64,000 bases of DNA from Pantoea septica (GTDB taxonomy: Bacteria; Pseudomonadota; Gammaproteobacteria; Enterobacterales; Enterobacteriaceae). Under the pieces are notes generated by a model that did not search any database, was not told the origin of the DNA, and saw only the letters and a program-made list of their open reading frames with translations. This document shows positions 63,201-64,000 of the stretch, piece after piece (the stretch's first letter is position 1; every line of letters begins with the position of its first letter). The translations under genes were made by a program, and so were the position numbers. The stretch is taken from the NCBI RefSeq assembly GCF_002095575.1, contig NZ_MLJJ01000019.1, positions 30,171 to 94,170 of the forward strand, read 5' to 3'.

Positions 63201-63958
63201 ATATCGTCACGTGTGATCAATACCTGCTCTGCACGGTCACGAATGCGTTTGACTTCCTGCGTAGCAAAAGCTAATTGAGTGCTGTCGAAAATGGCTTCCT
63301 GGACGCCACAAATAAACCGGAAGCGTGTGCCATCAATTACTTCTCCCATGACGCGCATCATCGCCATATCCAATGGTAGTTGTTGCTGGTTCCGTGAGCG
63401 CAGGTAGTCGAGGATTTCATCACAAATCAAAAGCAAACCTTGATCTGGATAGCGTTGATGAAATAGCGCCATCATCTCTTCAAAGTAGGGTTTGTGATTG
63501 GATGAGATTTCATCCATTGAGGGGAATTGATACTCAATCCCCATTTCCGCCAAGCTGGAGGTCAGGTTGTCTGTGACGATATCAGCAAAGGCTTTCTTGC
63601 TAGCCCCGACCTCAAAGCGAATGACTTTAAATTTTCCGGCAATTTTACCCGCAGCGTGGCGAACCTTGTCGTTAGTAATATATTTTGCAAGTTCTGGAAA
63701 CTCAGCAACTGCCGAGATCACTGACATCAGGTGTGATTTACCTGAGCCGTAGTTACCGACAACCCAGAGAGATTTGTTATCAACTGATTCTTCAAACTGC
63801 AACTGGGGAATGATGATGTCCGCCAGTTTTAGTGCCATCTTGTCCGAGATAACATATGACGCCACCAACTGCTGAGCTTTGTGCTGTTCAGCAGACTCCT
63901 TGAGTTTGATGATAGTTGTGACGGGCTCAAATTGAATGAGCTCTCCGTACTTTTTCAT
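60233..63958 (-). CDS. brxC: BREX type 3 P-loop ATPase BrxC (DUF6079-like)
   Basis: A 1241-residue AAA+-like ATPase. Walker A is VGNYGSGKSHLMSV (about residue 67-80) and Walker B LLLICDEILDYLRSR (about 176). The rest is long and mostly helical with few named motifs, typical of BrxC/PglY proteins. It is presumed to be the ATP-driven core of the BREX complex. AGAGGGA lies 7 bases upstream of the ATG. In type 3 operons brxF precedes brxC; it would be past the window edge, with only 42 bp visible. Confidence 0.9.
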   Translation of the reverse strand: MKKYGELIQFEPVTTIIKLKESAEQHKAQQLVASYVISDKMALKLADIIIPQLQFEESVDNKSLWVVGNYGSGKSHLMSVISAVAEFPELAKYITNDKVRHAAGKIAGKFKVIRFEVGASKKAFADIVTDNLTSSLAEMGIEYQFPSMDEISSNHKPYFEEMMALFHQRYPDQGLLLICDEILDYLRSRNQQQLPLDMAMMRVMGEVIDGTRFRFICGVQEAIFDSTQLAFATQEVKRIRDRAEQVLITRDDIKYVVAERLLKKDAQQLHWIREYLQQFTSCFDRMNERLDEFVRMFPVHPDYINTFERVHGAGIEQRQVLRSLSRQMQALMEQQVPLDKPGVFSYDTYWDELRSDPSAKTNPDVGQVIEVGETLFTRIDQAYPTATEIDFAKRLVAGLAIHRLTVGDVYNEMGATAAELRDSLCLYLPGIEQLPGEKSKNLETQIVAVLTKIRKTVNGQFFSKNKANDQFFLDLKKTEDFDAYIENKIPLLTDDSRNSAYREAMLQILEETDMQQPNIQMWRHELKWLDRNVNRPGWMFLGSPNERETAKPPLDYYMYFIQPYNPPKQKKEHIRSDEVLFILQNADGDFDRSLNYYAAAIDLHASATGNAKNVYKLKADGYLREMQTWLKSHFKDAYIAQYNGQSKPMMDWLKGTSVRNISGLGDSQIGSLKDIFESVASHILANHFVSLAPEYPTFSQWITYENIESAAKDALSVVSGGAATKRANAVLDALELLDGDKISPLKSRYAQAVLAVLKSKPQGQVANQAELLEAINSRLYFKPESFRLEPEWLLVLIACLVYSGELELVVVGHTLTASDAVKFKSIPFDVLKDFKHIQSPKDFNVTALKALLTLLDMNDGLATTIQQGDESIVREMLKRTELLVNELVKGQQSVKERLPLWGQLVLEESEEQTLSTQLTELKNFLETIQRYDKPGKLKNLKVTASEITCFQQMLQAWRNFVQLKAAVNDLTPLCTYLKEAQLVLPEQHMWQEQVKLARDTLRQGFADPSLRYNENFKATQISVLTGLKTEYAKHYIELYIRARLDSREEKTKSKLLSDERLAELDILSGITLLPAQQLADWRKDVAQLQTAKPIDSKHLAMNANPADFNARQECGKAPGSEQLKNLEQQLDSLQSDWLSNLNSLLDDPFINLSLLKPDQALLIRDFIQNGQLPEPLDTNFIQAVNQVLAGLEELRINSAEFINALGKGLPQSRDEVAERFNRLLDKLCQGKDINKVRIIID

Positions 63959-64000
63959 TTATATTCCCTCTGCTCAACAAAATGAATGATCGGCAGATTT

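Noticed and set aside
49176..64000. DISARM or another helicase/methylase defence system in place of BREX
   Set aside because: The presence of PglZ and a BrxC-like ATPase, with helicase between methylase and pglZ, fits type 3 BREX; no PLD-type drmC gene is present in the window.
49176..64000. CRISPR array in the island
   Set aside because: I saw no regularly spaced direct repeats of 24-40 bp and no cas genes.

Overview
The window is chromosomal DNA of an enterobacterium in the order Enterobacterales. The protein sequences are close to Escherichia coli throughout. The GC-rich backbone, a three-subunit membrane gluconate 2-dehydrogenase operon and the gene order suggest Erwiniaceae (Pantoea- or Mixta-like), but genus is inference only. 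Two blocks that lie far apart in E. coli K-12 are joined here. They are the infB-rbfA-truB-rpsO-pnp-nlpI-deaD-ubiUVT block and the nrdDG-ridA-pyrBI-argF-rraB-miaE-valS-holC-pepA-lptFG block.

Layout. 1-9160: translation and RNA-decay genes (infB 3' part, rbfA, truB, rpsO, pnp, nlpI, yrbN leader, deaD), all on the plus strand, with the rpsO terminator and the long pnp leader hairpin. 9176-11005: an accessory pair, a short-chain dehydrogenase-like protein and a divergent AraC-type regulator. 11024-17384: the yhbW, ubiV, ubiU / ubiT, yhbS, yhbQ, yhbP, yhbO, yraR cluster. 17381-24728: anaerobic ribonucleotide reductase, ridA, the pyrBI operon with its pyrL attenuator, argF with ARG boxes, rraB and miaE. 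24729-26250: an AT-rich insertion carrying an exported histidine phosphatase. 26245-34235: yjgM, valS, holC, pepA, lptF and lptG. 34389-38219: a broken Rpn nuclease gene, yjiN and yjgR. 38360-48631: a solute-binding protein, the gluconate dehydrogenase operon, marC, an unknown acidic protein, an AhpD-like protein divergent from a MocR regulator, and yjjA. 48892-64000: tRNA-Leu(CAA), a P4-type integrase and a visibly AT-rich genomic island.

The island is the most notable part. Downstream of leuX come a tyrosine integrase, a 100-residue orphan protein and, on the minus strand, an operon in the order brxC, pglXI, brxHII, pglZ, brxA, brxA-like. This matches type 3 BREX phage defence; brxF, normally first, would lie just beyond base 64000. 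The unusual point is a second, diverged BrxA paralogue fused to the end of the operon by a 4-bp ATGA overlap. The ATPase, methyltransferase, helicase and phosphatase-fold proteins are expected to act together to mark host DNA and block phage replication.

Other points worth reading: the Rpn gene is interrupted by one in-frame stop but keeps the C-terminal reading frame that in related genes encodes an intragenic antitoxin; the SDR-like protein lacks the catalytic Ser and Tyr; and five back-to-back hairpins lie between the cytochrome c gene and marC.
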